From Alphaproteobacteria bacterium (GTDB lineage Bacteria; Pseudomonadota; Alphaproteobacteria; Rhizobiales; JAJFHC01): a DNA stretch of 64,000 nt. Position numbers and translations under genes: made by a program. Positions within the stretch are counted from its first letter, which is position 1; every line of letters begins with the position of its first letter. Positions 48,677-58,486 of the stretch are shown piece after piece. The notes beneath the pieces are model-generated. The model did not search any database. It was not told the DNA's origin and saw only the letters and a list, made by a program, of their open reading frames with translations. The DNA lies in assembly GCA_021775805.1 (NCBI GenBank), contig JAJFHD010000011.1, positions 1 to 64,000 on the forward strand, in the 5' to 3' direction.

Positions 48677-48829
48677 GAAGATGTGGACGATACAGGCCGG
48701 ATTTAACGAATTTTTGTCGCAACATCGTTATAATGGTTCTAGGACAGGGAATGCGTCCGGAAGTGCCGGCGGCAGTCAATGACCGGTTGTATGCCATGGC
48801 GATACAGAGGTTTTCAGGGTTAGAGTATT

Positions 48830-50176
48830 ATGACGCGTAAGTATTTCGGAACAGATGGTATCCGCGGCATGGCCAACGACTGGCCCATGACGGCGGAATC
48901 GGCACTGCGTGTGGGTATGGCCGCCGGCCGGTTGTTTACCCGCGGCAATCATCGCCACCGGGTCGTGATCGGCAAAGATACCCGGCTGTCGGGATACATG
49001 ATCGAATCCGCCCTTGTATCCGGTTTTACCTCTGTGGGCATGGATGTGTTCCAATTCGGGCCGTTGCCGACGCCGGCCGTTGCCATGCTGACCCGGTCTT
49101 TGCGGGCGGATCTCGGTGTCATGATATCGGCCTCGCACAATGCCTATCACGACAATGGCATCAAGTTGTTCGGACCGGACGGATACAAGCTGTCCGATGA
49201 CCAGGAAATGCAGATTGAAGCGCTGATGCACAACGGGCTCGATACGGCCCTTGCGAAACCGGACGCTCTAGGGCGTGCCAAACGTATCGACGATGCCCAG
49301 GCCCGATACATCGAGTTCGCCAAGCGCACACTGCCCCGGCATCTGCGTCTCGACGGTTTGCGGGTGGTCATCGACTGCGCAAATGGTGCTGCCTACAAGG
49401 TTGCGCCGGAGGTTCTGTGGGAACTTGGCGCGGAAGTGGTATCCATCGGGGTTGATCCTGACGGTTTCAACATCAATGATGAATGCGGCTCGACATCGCC
49501 GGAACTGCTTTGCCGCAAGGTTCGGGAATTGCGCGCCGACATCGGGATTGCGCTTGATGGTGATGCCGACCGTGTGGTTGTCGCCGATGAAAAGGGTACC
49601 CTGGTTGACGGCGACCAACTCATGGGCCTGATTGCGACGGACTGGCAGAAACGGCAAAAACTGACGGCGCCCGGCGTGGTGGCGACGGTCATGTCCAACC
49701 TGGGACTTGAACGGTATCTGAAGTCGCTCGACCTTTCTCTGGTCCGCACCCAGGTCGGCGACCGCTATGTTGTCGAGCATATGCGCCGCAACGGCTTCAA
49801 CCTCGGCGGGGAGCAGTCCGGTCACATCGTTCTAAGCGACTTCACGACAACCGGGGACGGCCTTGTGGCGGCCCTTCAGGTTCTGGGTGTCATCGCCGAG
49901 AGCAACAAGCGGGTGAGCGAGGTCTGCGATATCTTCGACCCGCTGCCCCAGCTTCTGAAGAACGTGAGGTACAAGTCCGGCGAACCTCTGAACGACAAGT
50001 CTGTCCGCGCCGCAATCGGCGAAGCGGAAGCACGGTTAGGGAGTTCCGGGCGCCTGGTTATCCGTGCGTCGGGAACCGAACCTCTGATCCGGGTCATGGC
50101 CGAGGGCGATGACGTGTCATTGGTCAAGGCGGTTGTGGACGACATCGTGCTAAGCTTGGAGCAGGTCGCTGCCTGA
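48830..50176 (+). CDS. glmM: Phosphoglucosamine mutase
   Basis: The 448-residue enzyme converts glucosamine 6-phosphate to glucosamine 1-phosphate for cell-wall synthesis. The active-site phosphoserine is Ser102 in [11 protein letters not shown], the metal loop is DGDADR (243-248), and the phosphate-binding [12 protein letters not shown] is near the C terminus. The protein is full length. It follows folP by 150 bases and closes the plus-strand run. Confidence 0.96.
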   Translation: MTRKYFGTDGIRGMANDWPMTAESALRVGMAAGRLFTRGNHRHRVVIGKDTRLSGYMIESALVSGFTSVGMDVFQFGPLPTPAVAMLTRSLRADLGVMISASHNAYHDNGIKLFGPDGYKLSDDQEMQIEALMHNGLDTALAKPDALGRAKRIDDAQARYIEFAKRTLPRHLRLDGLRVVIDCANGAAYKVAPEVLWELGAEVVSIGVDPDGFNINDECGSTSPELLCRKVRELRADIGIALDGDADRVVVADEKGTLVDGDQLMGLIATDWQKRQKLTAPGVVATVMSNLGLERYLKSLDLSLVRTQVGDRYVVEHMRRNGFNLGGEQSGHIVLSDFTTTGDGLVAALQVLGVIAESNKRVSEVCDIFDPLPQLLKNVRYKSGEPLNDKSVRAAIGEAEARLGSSGRLVIRASGTEPLIRVMAEGDDVSLVKAVVDDIVLSLEQVAA

Positions 50177-50581
50177 CACGGCGCACCCGCCGCACTGCTG
50201 CTTGCGTTCCCCGGTTGCCCGGACTGAACATTCGCGTCTTTTTGTTCTCAAATTTCCTGCGCAAAAGCCTTGCGAAGCTTGAGGTATTCGCAAGCATTTG
50301 TTTACGAATGTTAATTATTCGTATCCATTCCATTCAGTAAAACCCAGCACTAAAAGTTTCCTGTTCCGCTTAAGGCCTTTTTAATCTGTTTGGCTAATAA
50401 ATAACGTTAACCAAGCGGTTGAATTCGTCCTTAACGGGACACGATGAAGACCAGGTAGTAGCCCGTAGAGGGCCGGAGACGACATGTCTTCGGACGAGGG
50501 GATTGGCCCGGGACGGGGTGTAGAGTGAGCGTAGAATCCTGCAGCCGGTATGACGGCCTGGGTAAAAATGGAGTTGATTAC
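50177..50581. other. Gene-free AT-rich interval after glmM
   Basis: About 405 bases without a supportable gene. The middle part (50225-50420) is markedly AT-rich for this genome and probably holds the promoter of the outer-membrane protein gene. The site GGAG about nine bases before 50582 is its ribosome site. No terminator of glmM is obvious. Confidence 0.4.
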
Positions 50582-51271
50582 ATGCGTATGGGTGCCAAAC
50601 TGATAATGAGTTGCATGGCAGCGGGGCTTTTTCTGGGTGCCGGTCAAGCTGTTGCTGCCGATCTTCCGCCTGAACCACCGATTCTGGTGCCGCCGCCTGT
50701 CGATGTGGCCGAACCGTCCTGCCTGTATGTTCGCGTCGACGGCGGGTATGCGTTCAACGACAAGCCGCAAGTCTCGAAAACCCACGGCATTGCGTTTGGC
50801 GAAGACATGGACGAGAGCTGGTTCGCTGAAGCCGGCGTCGGTTGCCAGGTAACGCCGTATTTCCGTGCCGACATTACGGTCGGTTATCGCGACGGCGCCG
50901 AAATGTACACGAAATTCAATGATCTCGATGCCGAGTTCACAGCCTATACGGGCATGGTCAACCTCTACTGGGATATCGCCAATTTCGGCGGCATTACGCC
51001 CTATGTAGGCGTCGGCGCCGGTCTGACGCTCAACGAGCTGAGCAACATCAACCTGCCGGTCGGGCAAAGCAAGAATACACGCACTGAGTTTGCCTATGCC
51101 CTGATGGCTGGCGTCAGCGTAGCGGTATCCGACAATCTTTCGGTCGACGCCGGCTACAGATACATCGATCTTGGCCAGGCCAGAGGCAAGGGTGCCGACC
51201 CGCTTCGGGTCAAGAACCTTCAGTCTCATGATGTCAAAGTCGGTATCCGGTACCATTTCAACGATTACTGA
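50582..51271 (+). CDS. Outer-membrane beta-barrel protein (Omp25-like) 1
   Basis: The 229-residue protein has a signal peptide (cleaved near AVAADLPPEP, about residue 24) and an eight-stranded porin-like barrel with alternating short strands such as YVRVDGGYAFND, TPYVGVGAGLTLNE and LSVDAGYRYIDLG, ending in a C-terminal aromatic-containing strand (VGIRYHFNDY). It resembles the Omp25/Omp31 surface proteins of this order. A strong terminator follows. A second, different barrel gene is next. Confidence 0.85.
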   Translation: MRMGAKLIMSCMAAGLFLGAGQAVAADLPPEPPILVPPPVDVAEPSCLYVRVDGGYAFNDKPQVSKTHGIAFGEDMDESWFAEAGVGCQVTPYFRADITVGYRDGAEMYTKFNDLDAEFTAYTGMVNLYWDIANFGGITPYVGVGAGLTLNELSNINLPVGQSKNTRTEFAYALMAGVSVAVSDNLSVDAGYRYIDLGQARGKGADPLRVKNLQSHDVKVGIRYHFNDY

Positions 51272-51294
51272 CCGTACCGGACCAAATTGCAGAC

Positions 51295-51330
51295 AAGACC
51301 CCGCCGAGGTTTCGGCGGGGTCTTTTTTTT
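51295..51330 (+). terminator. Rho-independent terminator after barrel gene 1
   Basis: An 11-bp GC-rich stem with a short loop (around 51297-51322) runs into eight T. It ends the transcript of the first outer-membrane barrel gene and separates it from the next. Confidence 0.9.
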
Positions 51331-51615
51331 GTCAAACTTCGTTTTTCCGTTTTTACGAGAGCCACGCAGAGTTGATTGGAAATTGCCTTGATTATGTGCG
51401 AAATTTAACCAAGTTGACTTGGGTAGAGTTAACCGAATTCAGCCGCAAACACGGTAACCGGCATTTGGGTCGGGTATTTTTGCCACAGTTTCCGGAAATC
51501 GTTTTTGCCGCTTGTTTGAGACTTGTGGTTGCCCCGATTTGGTCATAATTGAGTTCTACCAACACGACCAGTTTAAAGTCGTCATGTGCATCAGCACACT
51601 CTTAAGGAATTATTG

Positions 51616-52194
51616 ATGAACAGTCATCTGTTGAAATCTACTGTTGCAGCGATCGCCTTGATCGCGGTATCCGGTGCGGCCAACGCTGCCGACCTGCCCC
51701 CGCAACAAAGCCCCGAAATCTTCCAGGATGTGCCGCTGAACCCGCTTCAGCACTGGTATGTGCGTGGCGATATTGGCGTCGGTTTCTTCGACGGTCAGGG
51801 TGGAGATGAAGCTCTCACGATCGGTGCTGGTCTTGGTTATCGCTGGTCGGAAATGTTCCGTACCGACGTGACATTCGATTACACCGGCGAGTATGATCTG
51901 AACAACAATGTCGATGCCGAGGCCTGGACCCTGCTGGCGAACGGTTATATCGACTTCAACGTGTCCGACCTTCTGACGCCTTATGTCGGTGTCGGTGTCG
52001 GTTATGGCGATGTCGACCGCAGTGGCGGCGGTGGTGACGATGATGGCTTTGCCTATGCGCTGCATGCCGGCGTGGCCTTCGATGTCACTCAACAGACCCA
52101 GGTTGATATTGGCTATCGCTATCGTGCGATTGATATCTCGGGTCCTGATTTCGACGATCACGCGATTCGCGCCGGTCTGCGGTTCAATTTCTAG
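51616..52194 (+). CDS. Outer-membrane beta-barrel protein (Omp25-like) 2
   Basis: The 192-residue protein has a signal peptide (to about ANAADLPP, residue 24) and barrel strands such as WYVRGDIGVGFFDG, VTFDYTGEYDLNNN, LLTPYVGVGVGYGDVD and TQVDIGYRYRAID, ending with AGLRFNF, whose terminal Phe fits outer-membrane insertion by the BAM complex. It is related to barrel 1 only in outline. AAGGAA precedes the ATG. It has its own terminator. Confidence 0.85.
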   Translation: MNSHLLKSTVAAIALIAVSGAANAADLPPQQSPEIFQDVPLNPLQHWYVRGDIGVGFFDGQGGDEALTIGAGLGYRWSEMFRTDVTFDYTGEYDLNNNVDAEAWTLLANGYIDFNVSDLLTPYVGVGVGYGDVDRSGGGGDDDGFAYALHAGVAFDVTQQTQVDIGYRYRAIDISGPDFDDHAIRAGLRFNF

Positions 52195-52221
52195 AGACCG
52201 ATCTCGCGACATTTTTCAACG

Positions 52222-52249
52222 ACGGCGGCACGGAAGTGCCGCCGTTTTT
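52222..52249 (+). terminator. Rho-independent terminator after barrel gene 2
   Basis: A perfect 10-bp stem, ACGGCGGCAC (52222-52231) with GTGCCGCCGT (52236-52245), a GGAA loop and T-run follow the stop codon by 27 bases. Confidence 0.9.
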
Positions 52250-52289
52250 GATTCCCGGTATCGTTTTTCTCAATCCTTTCGGCACTTGA

Positions 52290-52367
52290 CTCCGCGCCAG
52301 CCACATCCTATCAGGGCGGTGGGACACTCCTCCCCAACGAGGAGCTACTATCTGGAAGGGTAGACTT
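52290..52367 (+). promoter_or_regulatory. Candidate serC-type leader RNA
   Basis: The serC leader has two hairpins: CTCCTC (52327-52332) with GAGGAG (52339-52344), then CTATC (52348-52352) with GGTAG (52359-52363). The second includes the ribosome site GGAAGGG in its loop and 3' arm, so it could control translation of serC. The sequence and position resemble the serC motif of alphaproteobacteria as I remember it. Whether it responds to a ligand is unknown. Confidence 0.5.
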
Positions 52368-53537
52368 ATGAATGATACTCCGAAGCCGGACGTCCGCCCG
52401 GCCGATCCCCGGTTTTCTTCCGGCCCGTGTGTCAAGCGGCCGGGCTGGAACCCAACCATTCTCGACAATGCATTTCTTGGCCGTTCGCATCGCGCGAAGG
52501 AGGGCAAGGCGCGTCTGGGGCAGGCAATCGACGTCACGCGCGACGTCTTGCGCATCCCCGACGATTATCGCATTGCCATCGTGCCGGCGTCGGATACAGG
52601 CGCTGTGGAAATGGCGCTCTGGAGCCTTCTCGGACCACGCGGGGTCGACATGCTGGCCTGGGAAAGTTTTGGAAAGGGCTGGGTCGGCGATGTCAAGAAT
52701 CAACTCGCACTGGACGATGTCAGGGTTCTCGACGCGCCCTACGGTTATCTGCCGGATCTGGCGCAGGTCGACTTTGATCGTGATGTGGTCTTTACCTGGA
52801 ACGGCACCACATCGGGCGCCCGCGTGCCCGACGGCAATTGGATTGCGGCCGACCGCAAAGGCCTGACAATCTGCGATGCAACGTCGGCGGCCTTTGCTCA
52901 GTCCCTCGATTGGGCGAAGCTCGATGCGGTTACATATTCATGGCAGAAGGTGCTGGGCGGCGAAGCGGCCCATGGCATGCTGGTCTTGTCGCCGCGCGCG
53001 GTAGAGCGTCTGGAAAGCCATGTTCCCGGCTGGCCGATGCCCAAAATCTTCCGGTTGACCAAGGACGGCAAGCTGAACGAGGCAATCTTTGCCGGTGCCA
53101 CGATCAACACACCTTCGATGCTTTGCGTCGAAGACTATCTGGATGCGCTGGACTGGGCCCGGTCAATCGGCGGGCTTGACGCGCTGATGGCGCGGGCGGA
53201 CGGCAACGCCCGGATTATTTCCGACTGGGTCGAGCGGACGTCCTGGGTATCGTTCCTGACGGAGAACCCGGAACATCGCTCCAATACGTCGGTGTGCCTG
53301 CGTCTTGCCCGGGAAACGCTGGCCGGACTGTCTGCCGAACAAGCGGCAAGCGTTCCCAAGCGGGTCGCCTCGCTGCTTGAGACGGAGGGCGTTGCCTTCG
53401 ATATCGGTGCGTACCGCGATGCGCCGCCGGGCTTGCGCCTGTGGGCCGGGGCGACAGTCGAGACGTCTGACATGGCGGCCCTGATGCCCTGGCTCGACTG
53501 GGCCTACGCACAGGCTGTCGCAACCGCCGACGACTAG
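52368..53537 (+). CDS. serC: Phosphoserine aminotransferase
   Basis: The 389-residue pyridoxal phosphate enzyme makes phosphoserine from 3-phosphohydroxypyruvate and glutamate. The cofactor lysine is Lys194 in [13 protein letters not shown], and the N terminus has the family pattern [15 protein letters not shown]. It belongs to the group found in alphaproteobacteria. serA follows after 37 bases, forming a serine-synthesis operon. Confidence 0.94.
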   Translation: MNDTPKPDVRPADPRFSSGPCVKRPGWNPTILDNAFLGRSHRAKEGKARLGQAIDVTRDVLRIPDDYRIAIVPASDTGAVEMALWSLLGPRGVDMLAWESFGKGWVGDVKNQLALDDVRVLDAPYGYLPDLAQVDFDRDVVFTWNGTTSGARVPDGNWIAADRKGLTICDATSAAFAQSLDWAKLDAVTYSWQKVLGGEAAHGMLVLSPRAVERLESHVPGWPMPKIFRLTKDGKLNEAIFAGATINTPSMLCVEDYLDALDWARSIGGLDALMARADGNARIISDWVERTSWVSFLTENPEHRSNTSVCLRLARETLAGLSAEQAASVPKRVASLLETEGVAFDIGAYRDAPPGLRLWAGATVETSDMAALMPWLDWAYAQAVATADD

Positions 53538-53574
53538 AAAAGCCTGCCAAATTACTTCTGTCAGGAGACCATCC

Positions 53575-55164
53575 ATGACACCGCGCGTTCTCATTTCCGA
53601 TAACCTCAGCCCGCGTGCCCGGGACATATTCATCGCCCGCGGCATTGACGTCGATATCCGTACCGACCTGGACCGCGATCAACTGATCGACATCATTGGC
53701 CAGTATGACGGCCTGGCGGTTCGCTCGAAGACCAAGGCGACCGAGAAAGTGATCGCCGCCGCCGACCGGCTGAAAGTGATCGGGCGGGCCGGAATCGGGG
53801 TCGACAACATCGATATTCCGGCCGCGACCGCCAAGGGCATCATCGTCATGAACACACCGTTCGGCAATTCGATCACAACCGCCGAACACGCCATGTCGCT
53901 GATGCTGGCGCTGGCGCGCCAGATCCCCGCGGCCGACGTTTCCACCCAGGCCGGGCGCTGGGAAAAAAGCCGGTTCATGGGCGTCGAGATCACGTCAAAG
54001 ACGCTCGGGATTATCGGTTGCGGCAACATTGGCAGCATCGTTGCCGACCGGGCCCGGGGACTGAAAATGAAAGTGATTGCGTTCGATCCGTTTCTGTCGC
54101 CGGAGCGTGCAGTCGACCTGGGCGTCGAGAAGGTCGAGCTCGACGAATTGTTTGCACGGGCCGATTTCATTTCCCTCCACACGCCCCTGACCGACAAGAC
54201 CCGAAACATCATCGATGCAAGAGCGCTCGACATGATGAAGCCCGGTGTCCGCATCATCAACTGCGCGCGCGGCGGCCTGCTTGTGGAAGCGGCTCTGAAG
54301 GCTGCCCTCGAGGCCGGGCATGTTGCCGGCGCGGCCCTCGACGTCTTTGAAGAGGAGCCGGCCGAGAACAACCCGCTGTTCGGAATGCCCAATGTCATCT
54401 GCACGCCGCATCTGGGTGCCGCCACTGCCGAAGCACAGGAGAACGTGGCGCTTCAGGTTGCTGAACAGATGTCTGACTACCTGATGTCCGGCGCGGTCAG
54501 CAATGCGGTCAACATGCCGTCGATTTCAGCCGAGGAGGCGCCCAGGCTCAGGCCGTTTGTGACGCTCGCCGAACAACTGGGATCGTTCGCCGGCCAACTC
54601 ACCGAATCCGGCCTTCAAGGGGTGACGATCGAATATGCCGGCGATGTCGCGGACCTGAACACAAAGGCCCTGACGTCGGCAGCCCTTGCCGGTGTTCTCC
54701 GGCCGGTGCTCAGCGACGTCAACATGGTGAGCGCTCCTGTCATGGCCCGCGACAGAGGCATTGCCCTTGAAGAAGTGCGGCGTGACAAGGACGGGGCCTA
54801 TGACACCTACATTCGCCTGACGGTGAAAACCGAACGCCAGGAACGCTCTGTGGCCGGGACGGTTTTTTCAGACGGCAAACCGCGCGTCATCCAGGTCAAG
54901 GGCATCAATATGGAAGCCGACCTCAGCGCTCACATGCTCTACGTCACCAATGAAGACAAACCGGGTTTCATCGGTGCGCTCGGATCGACGCTCGGCGACG
55001 CCGGGGTCAATATTGCGACCTTCCATCTGGGCCGGCAGCTTCAGGGTGGCGATGCCATTGCGCTGGTTGCCGTGGATGAACCGGTGTCGCCGGAGGTCCT
55101 CAAAACCGTCGAAAACCTGCCCCACGTGCGACAGGCGAAACCGCTGCATTTTCCAGTGACCTGA
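53575..55164 (+). CDS. serA: D-3-phosphoglycerate dehydrogenase
   Basis: The 529-residue long form oxidises 3-phosphoglycerate to start serine synthesis. The NAD motif GCGNIG is at 148-153. The catalytic arginine lies in NCARGG and the histidine in CTPHLGAATAEAQENVA. An intervening domain (about 310-450) and a C-terminal ACT domain (about 455-529, with MLYVTNEDKPGFIGALGS) probably mediate feedback by serine. It forms an operon with serC. Confidence 0.95.
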   Translation: MTPRVLISDNLSPRARDIFIARGIDVDIRTDLDRDQLIDIIGQYDGLAVRSKTKATEKVIAAADRLKVIGRAGIGVDNIDIPAATAKGIIVMNTPFGNSITTAEHAMSLMLALARQIPAADVSTQAGRWEKSRFMGVEITSKTLGIIGCGNIGSIVADRARGLKMKVIAFDPFLSPERAVDLGVEKVELDELFARADFISLHTPLTDKTRNIIDARALDMMKPGVRIINCARGGLLVEAALKAALEAGHVAGAALDVFEEEPAENNPLFGMPNVICTPHLGAATAEAQENVALQVAEQMSDYLMSGAVSNAVNMPSISAEEAPRLRPFVTLAEQLGSFAGQLTESGLQGVTIEYAGDVADLNTKALTSAALAGVLRPVLSDVNMVSAPVMARDRGIALEEVRRDKDGAYDTYIRLTVKTERQERSVAGTVFSDGKPRVIQVKGINMEADLSAHMLYVTNEDKPGFIGALGSTLGDAGVNIATFHLGRQLQGGDAIALVAVDEPVSPEVLKTVENLPHVRQAKPLHFPVT

Positions 55165-55322
55165 TCCGAAAAAACTGCGCCAGGAGGTTTTGCAGAAATG
55201 ACAACGATGGCTCGCATCCGGCGCTAAATGGCATTATAGTCCGCACGAAAAGGGCGGAGTGCGTTCGTCCTCCTTTAGATATCCGCCAAGGCGGGTTTGC
55301 GAAAAATCAAAAAGGTTGAGAC

Positions 55323-56615
55323 ATGGCGAATGTTGTCGTGGTCGGCTCCCAGTGGGGAGACGAAGGCAAGGGAAAGATTGTAGACTGGCTGTCGGAACGC
55401 GCCGACATCGTGGTGCGGTTCCAGGGCGGACACAACGCGGGCCATACGCTGGTCATTGACGGAGTAACCTACAAACTCAGCCTGCTGCCATCCGGTGTAG
55501 TGCGCCAGAACAAATTGTCGGTTATCGGCAATGGCGTGGTGGTCGATCCCTGGGCTCTGGTCGACGAAATCGGCAGACTGTCGTCGCAAGGCATCGAAGT
55601 GTCGCGCGACAACCTCCGGATCGCGGAAAACGCGACGCTGATCCTGCCGATCCACCGGGAGTTGGACGGCCTTCGGGAAGCGGCCGCCGGTGCCGGCATG
55701 ATCGGCACGACGAAGCGGGGCATCGGCCCGGCATATGAGGACAAGGTGGGCCGGCGGGCGATCCGGATCATGGACCTCCAGAACCTGCAGACCTTGAGCG
55801 GCAAGATCGACCGGCTTCTCCAGCATCACAATGCTCTGCTGCGGGGGCTTGGAGAACCTGAAGTTTCGAACAGCGATCTGTTTGAGCCGCTGGCCGAAGT
55901 GGCGCCCAAGATCCTGCCCTTCATGGACAAGGTCTGGGCTCTTCTGGACGGCGCGAAACGCAGCGGCAAGCGCATCCTGTTTGAAGGCGCGCAGGGCACC
56001 TTGCTCGATATCGATCACGGCACCTACCCGTTTGTCACATCGTCGAACACGGTTGCCGCTCAGGCCGCCACCGGCAGTGGCGTCGGGCCGGGATCGATAT
56101 CCCAGGTGCTCGGCATTACCAAGGCCTACACGACCCGTGTCGGTTCCGGGCCGTTCCCCACCGAACTCGACGACGAGATCGGTCAGCGACTGGGCGAACG
56201 CGGCCGTGAGTTCGGCACAGTCACCGGACGGTCGAGGCGCTGCGGGTGGTTCGATGCCACTCTGGTGCGACAGGCGATCAAGACCAGCGGAATCACCGGA
56301 ATTGCTCTTACGAAACTTGACATTCTCGATGGGTTCGAGGAGTTGAAGGTCGGCGTCGGATACATGGTCGACGGCGAACGCATAGACTATCTTCCGGCCT
56401 CCCAGGGAGCCCAGGCGCGCGCCACTCCGGTCTATGAGTCCCTTGAGGGATGGTCCGGCAGCACCGCGGGCGCCAGATCATGGGGCGACCTGCCGGCCCA
56501 GGCGGTCAAGTACATCCGCCGCGTGGAGGAGCTGATCGAAGCGCCGGTGACATTATTGTCGACCAGCCCCGAACGCGACGACACGATCCTGATGAAGGAT
56601 CCATTTGAGGACTGA
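55323..56615 (+). CDS. purA: Adenylosuccinate synthetase
   Basis: The 430-residue enzyme joins IMP and aspartate with GTP on the way to AMP. The P-loop-like GDEGKGK is at 12-18 and GHNAGHT at 36-42, with [12 protein letters not shown] later. It is full length and follows serA by 158 bases, a common order in this group. It may have its own promoter. Confidence 0.96.
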   Translation: MANVVVVGSQWGDEGKGKIVDWLSERADIVVRFQGGHNAGHTLVIDGVTYKLSLLPSGVVRQNKLSVIGNGVVVDPWALVDEIGRLSSQGIEVSRDNLRIAENATLILPIHRELDGLREAAAGAGMIGTTKRGIGPAYEDKVGRRAIRIMDLQNLQTLSGKIDRLLQHHNALLRGLGEPEVSNSDLFEPLAEVAPKILPFMDKVWALLDGAKRSGKRILFEGAQGTLLDIDHGTYPFVTSSNTVAAQAATGSGVGPGSISQVLGITKAYTTRVGSGPFPTELDDEIGQRLGERGREFGTVTGRSRRCGWFDATLVRQAIKTSGITGIALTKLDILDGFEELKVGVGYMVDGERIDYLPASQGAQARATPVYESLEGWSGSTAGARSWGDLPAQAVKYIRRVEELIEAPVTLLSTSPERDDTILMKDPFED

Positions 56616-56761
56616 TCCGGCATTTGCCTGAGTATCCCCCGCTTCGGGAGTTCGCAGAAGCCTTGAGGAACACCGGTACCGTTGCCATGGTCCTGATCAA
56701 TGCCGTGTACGTTCCCGGATCTGGACCGGTCGCCATCGCCTGCAGAAGGCATTCCTGCCGG

Positions 56762-56790
56762 GGTTAGACCAGATACGGTCTTAGGGCATT
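56762..56790 (+). repeat. Short dispersed repeat (copy 1)
   Basis: A stretch of about 28 bases around CCAGATACGGTCTT recurs at 60884-60911 with about four differences. AGACC and GGTCT in it can form a short hairpin. It lies in the 540-base gap after purA. The rest of that gap contains the two repeats listed next and no recognised gene. Confidence 0.6.
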
Positions 56791-56841
56791 TTGCTTTTTA
56801 TCGTACCCAGAAGTTCATGTGTGTGGATGCCCGATATTTTC

Positions 56842-56924
56842 AAGAACTGTCTTGTACGTGCTTGACACGTACATCTCCTGAACTGCAAAGCAGCAGGTCC
56901 TCGTGTCGACGCGCGAGGACGATA
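56842..56924 (+). repeat. Dispersed intergenic repeat, long copy
   Basis: About 84 bases match the inverted copy at 33884-33958, including GTACGTGCTTGACAC, TCTCCTGAAC and the 3' hairpin TCCTCGTG..CGCGAGGA. The core also occurs at 931-957. No open reading frame crosses it. A small RNA or a mobile palindromic element are both possible. Confidence 0.65.
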
Positions 56925-56967
56925 GATTGAACGGGCGTCAGGACCAGCGTTGCGGTTTTGTACTGCA

Positions 56968-56990
56968 GATCAGCGTCAGGAATGAATCCC
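56968..56990 (+). repeat. 23-base repeat upstream of BA14K-like gene
   Basis: These 23 bases are repeated exactly, inverted, at 57673-57695 downstream of the BA14K-like gene, and with three mismatches in direct orientation at 57716-57737. The copies therefore bracket that gene. Confidence 0.75.
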
Positions 56991-57158
56991 ATGAATCGCA
57001 AGATGCATCAGGACCGGCCCGAAGCCTGTCTGTCCTCATTGCTGCCGTTTTTCGTTCAGCAACCGTTCAGGCACGGCGGTGTTTTATCGGGTCATCGAAT
57101 TTTCGAGGTGCATGCGATGTGTCGGGGCGCCGCGAAGAAATTTCAGGAGTAAAGATCC

Positions 57159-57647
57159 ATGTCAGTGCGTTTGTTTAAACCTCTTGCCCTGTCCGCAGTT
57201 ATTGTCATGGCAGCATTTGCCGTCCCAACCAAGGCAAAGGCCGGCGACGGCGGCGATATCCTGGCCGGTGCGATTATCGGCATAACGGCTGGTGCCATCC
57301 TGGGCAGTATCGCCCATGACTCCCATCACCGCAGCTACTATGAACCCCGCTACCGTCCGCGCCATTACCGGCGCCCTGTGCGGGTCTATGAGGAGCACGT
57401 CTATTACGAAGAGCCGGAATACATTGAGGACGCGTACGACGCCCCGGCCTATGCCTACGGCAATGACGGCTACGATGCGCCGCCGCGCAAGAGTCGCCGC
57501 TACAGCACGACCCGCAGGGTTTCCTATGACGCGCCGCGGCCGTGGAGCAAAGCCTGGTATCGCTATTGCGCCAACAAATACCGCTCATTCGACGCCAGGT
57601 CCGGCACCTATCAGCCTTATGACGGCCCTCGCCGCCGGTGCCGTTGA
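57159..57647 (+). CDS. BA14K-like secreted protein
   Basis: The 162-residue protein has a signal peptide (to about KAKAG, residue 28), a glycine-rich hydrophobic stretch GDILAGAIIGITAGAILGSI that may be membrane-inserted, a tyrosine- and arginine-rich low-complexity middle, and a C-terminal motif WYRYCANKYRSFDARSGTY resembling BA14K, a Brucella surface protein with lectin-like activity. Two cysteines at the C terminus may form a disulfide. The gene is bracketed by 23-base repeats. Confidence 0.78.
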   Translation: MSVRLFKPLALSAVIVMAAFAVPTKAKAGDGGDILAGAIIGITAGAILGSIAHDSHHRSYYEPRYRPRHYRRPVRVYEEHVYYEEPEYIEDAYDAPAYAYGNDGYDAPPRKSRRYSTTRRVSYDAPRPWSKAWYRYCANKYRSFDARSGTYQPYDGPRRRCR

Positions 57648-57672
57648 ACCTCCAACGGTTGTTGCAATAAAC

Positions 57673-57737
57673 GGGATTCATTCCTGACGCTGATCGGCTT
57701 TGGCAGTGCAATGACGATCGGCATCAGGAATGAACCC
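57673..57737. repeat. Inverted repeat pair between convergent genes
   Basis: Bases 57673-57695 (exact inverse of 56968-56990) and 57716-57737 (a diverged direct copy) face each other and can fold as an imperfect hairpin. It sits between the convergent BA14K-like and peroxiredoxin-like genes and might act as a transcription stop for both. Confidence 0.65.
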
Positions 57738-57760
57738 AAAAATCGCGACACGCGATCGGG

Positions 57761-58324
57761 TTACTCCGCCGCCGCCTCATAGTCGACGACTTCACCTCGG
57801 GCGGGATACCCTTTTTCCACGACGAAGCCCACAGCACCGAGTATGTCGCCGAAGGCCGGCCGCGCAAACGGCATTGTCTGCACCGTGCCAAAATAGAGTG
57901 TGCCGTCAGGGCGAACAAGGAACAGCCCCGGTTCGACGAACAGGGCCGGTTCTTCGACGCCCGCTGACGTGACGCCGTTGCTGGTTGAAATATACAGACC
58001 CCATCTGCGCGCCGTATCGAGGCCGAGGCCATAGCCGATTGTCAGACTGTCCAGGCCCCAGTCGGCCTTTGCCGTGGTTGCGCGGTCTTCGGTGTCGCTG
58101 GACAGGACAATCACTTCGACGCCCTTGTCGTTGAAGTCGCCTAGCTTGCGATTGAGGTCACGCAGGTAGTTGGCGCAGATCGGGCAATGCAATCCGCGGT
58201 AAACAACAACCATGGTGAAATTCTCAGGATTCTGAGCGCCAAGCGACCATCGGCCACCGCCGACGGTTGCCACATCGAGAGCGGGAACGGGCTGGCGCGG
58301 TATCAGGGGAGTGATTGCGGACAT
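57761..58324 (-). CDS. Peroxiredoxin-like (AhpC/TSA family) protein
   Basis: The 187-residue protein has a thioredoxin-like fold with the CxxC motif HCPIC (Cys47, Cys50) after MVVVYRGLHC, rather than the PxxxTxxC site of ordinary peroxiredoxins. It belongs to a peroxiredoxin-like group of unknown specificity and could reduce peroxides or act as a thiol oxidoreductase. No signal peptide is present, so it is cytoplasmic. It precedes rpoH on the same strand but 160 bases separate them. Confidence 0.78.
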   Translation of the reverse strand: MSAITPLIPRQPVPALDVATVGGGRWSLGAQNPENFTMVVVYRGLHCPICANYLRDLNRKLGDFNDKGVEVIVLSSDTEDRATTAKADWGLDSLTIGYGLGLDTARRWGLYISTSNGVTSAGVEEPALFVEPGLFLVRPDGTLYFGTVQTMPFARPAFGDILGAVGFVVEKGYPARGEVVDYEAAAE

Positions 58325-58486
58325 GGTGTCTCCTTACATCATTCGGGTGGCCGTTGAAGGATACCTACACCGCACTGTCTGAAGGTGTCATCACATCACC
58401 GTGAAACCGGGCGCGAGAACGCCTCTCGACTTCCACGATACGGTAAACCCCGACAGGGGCCCACTTGCCGGTGGTGGTGTTGAGTT

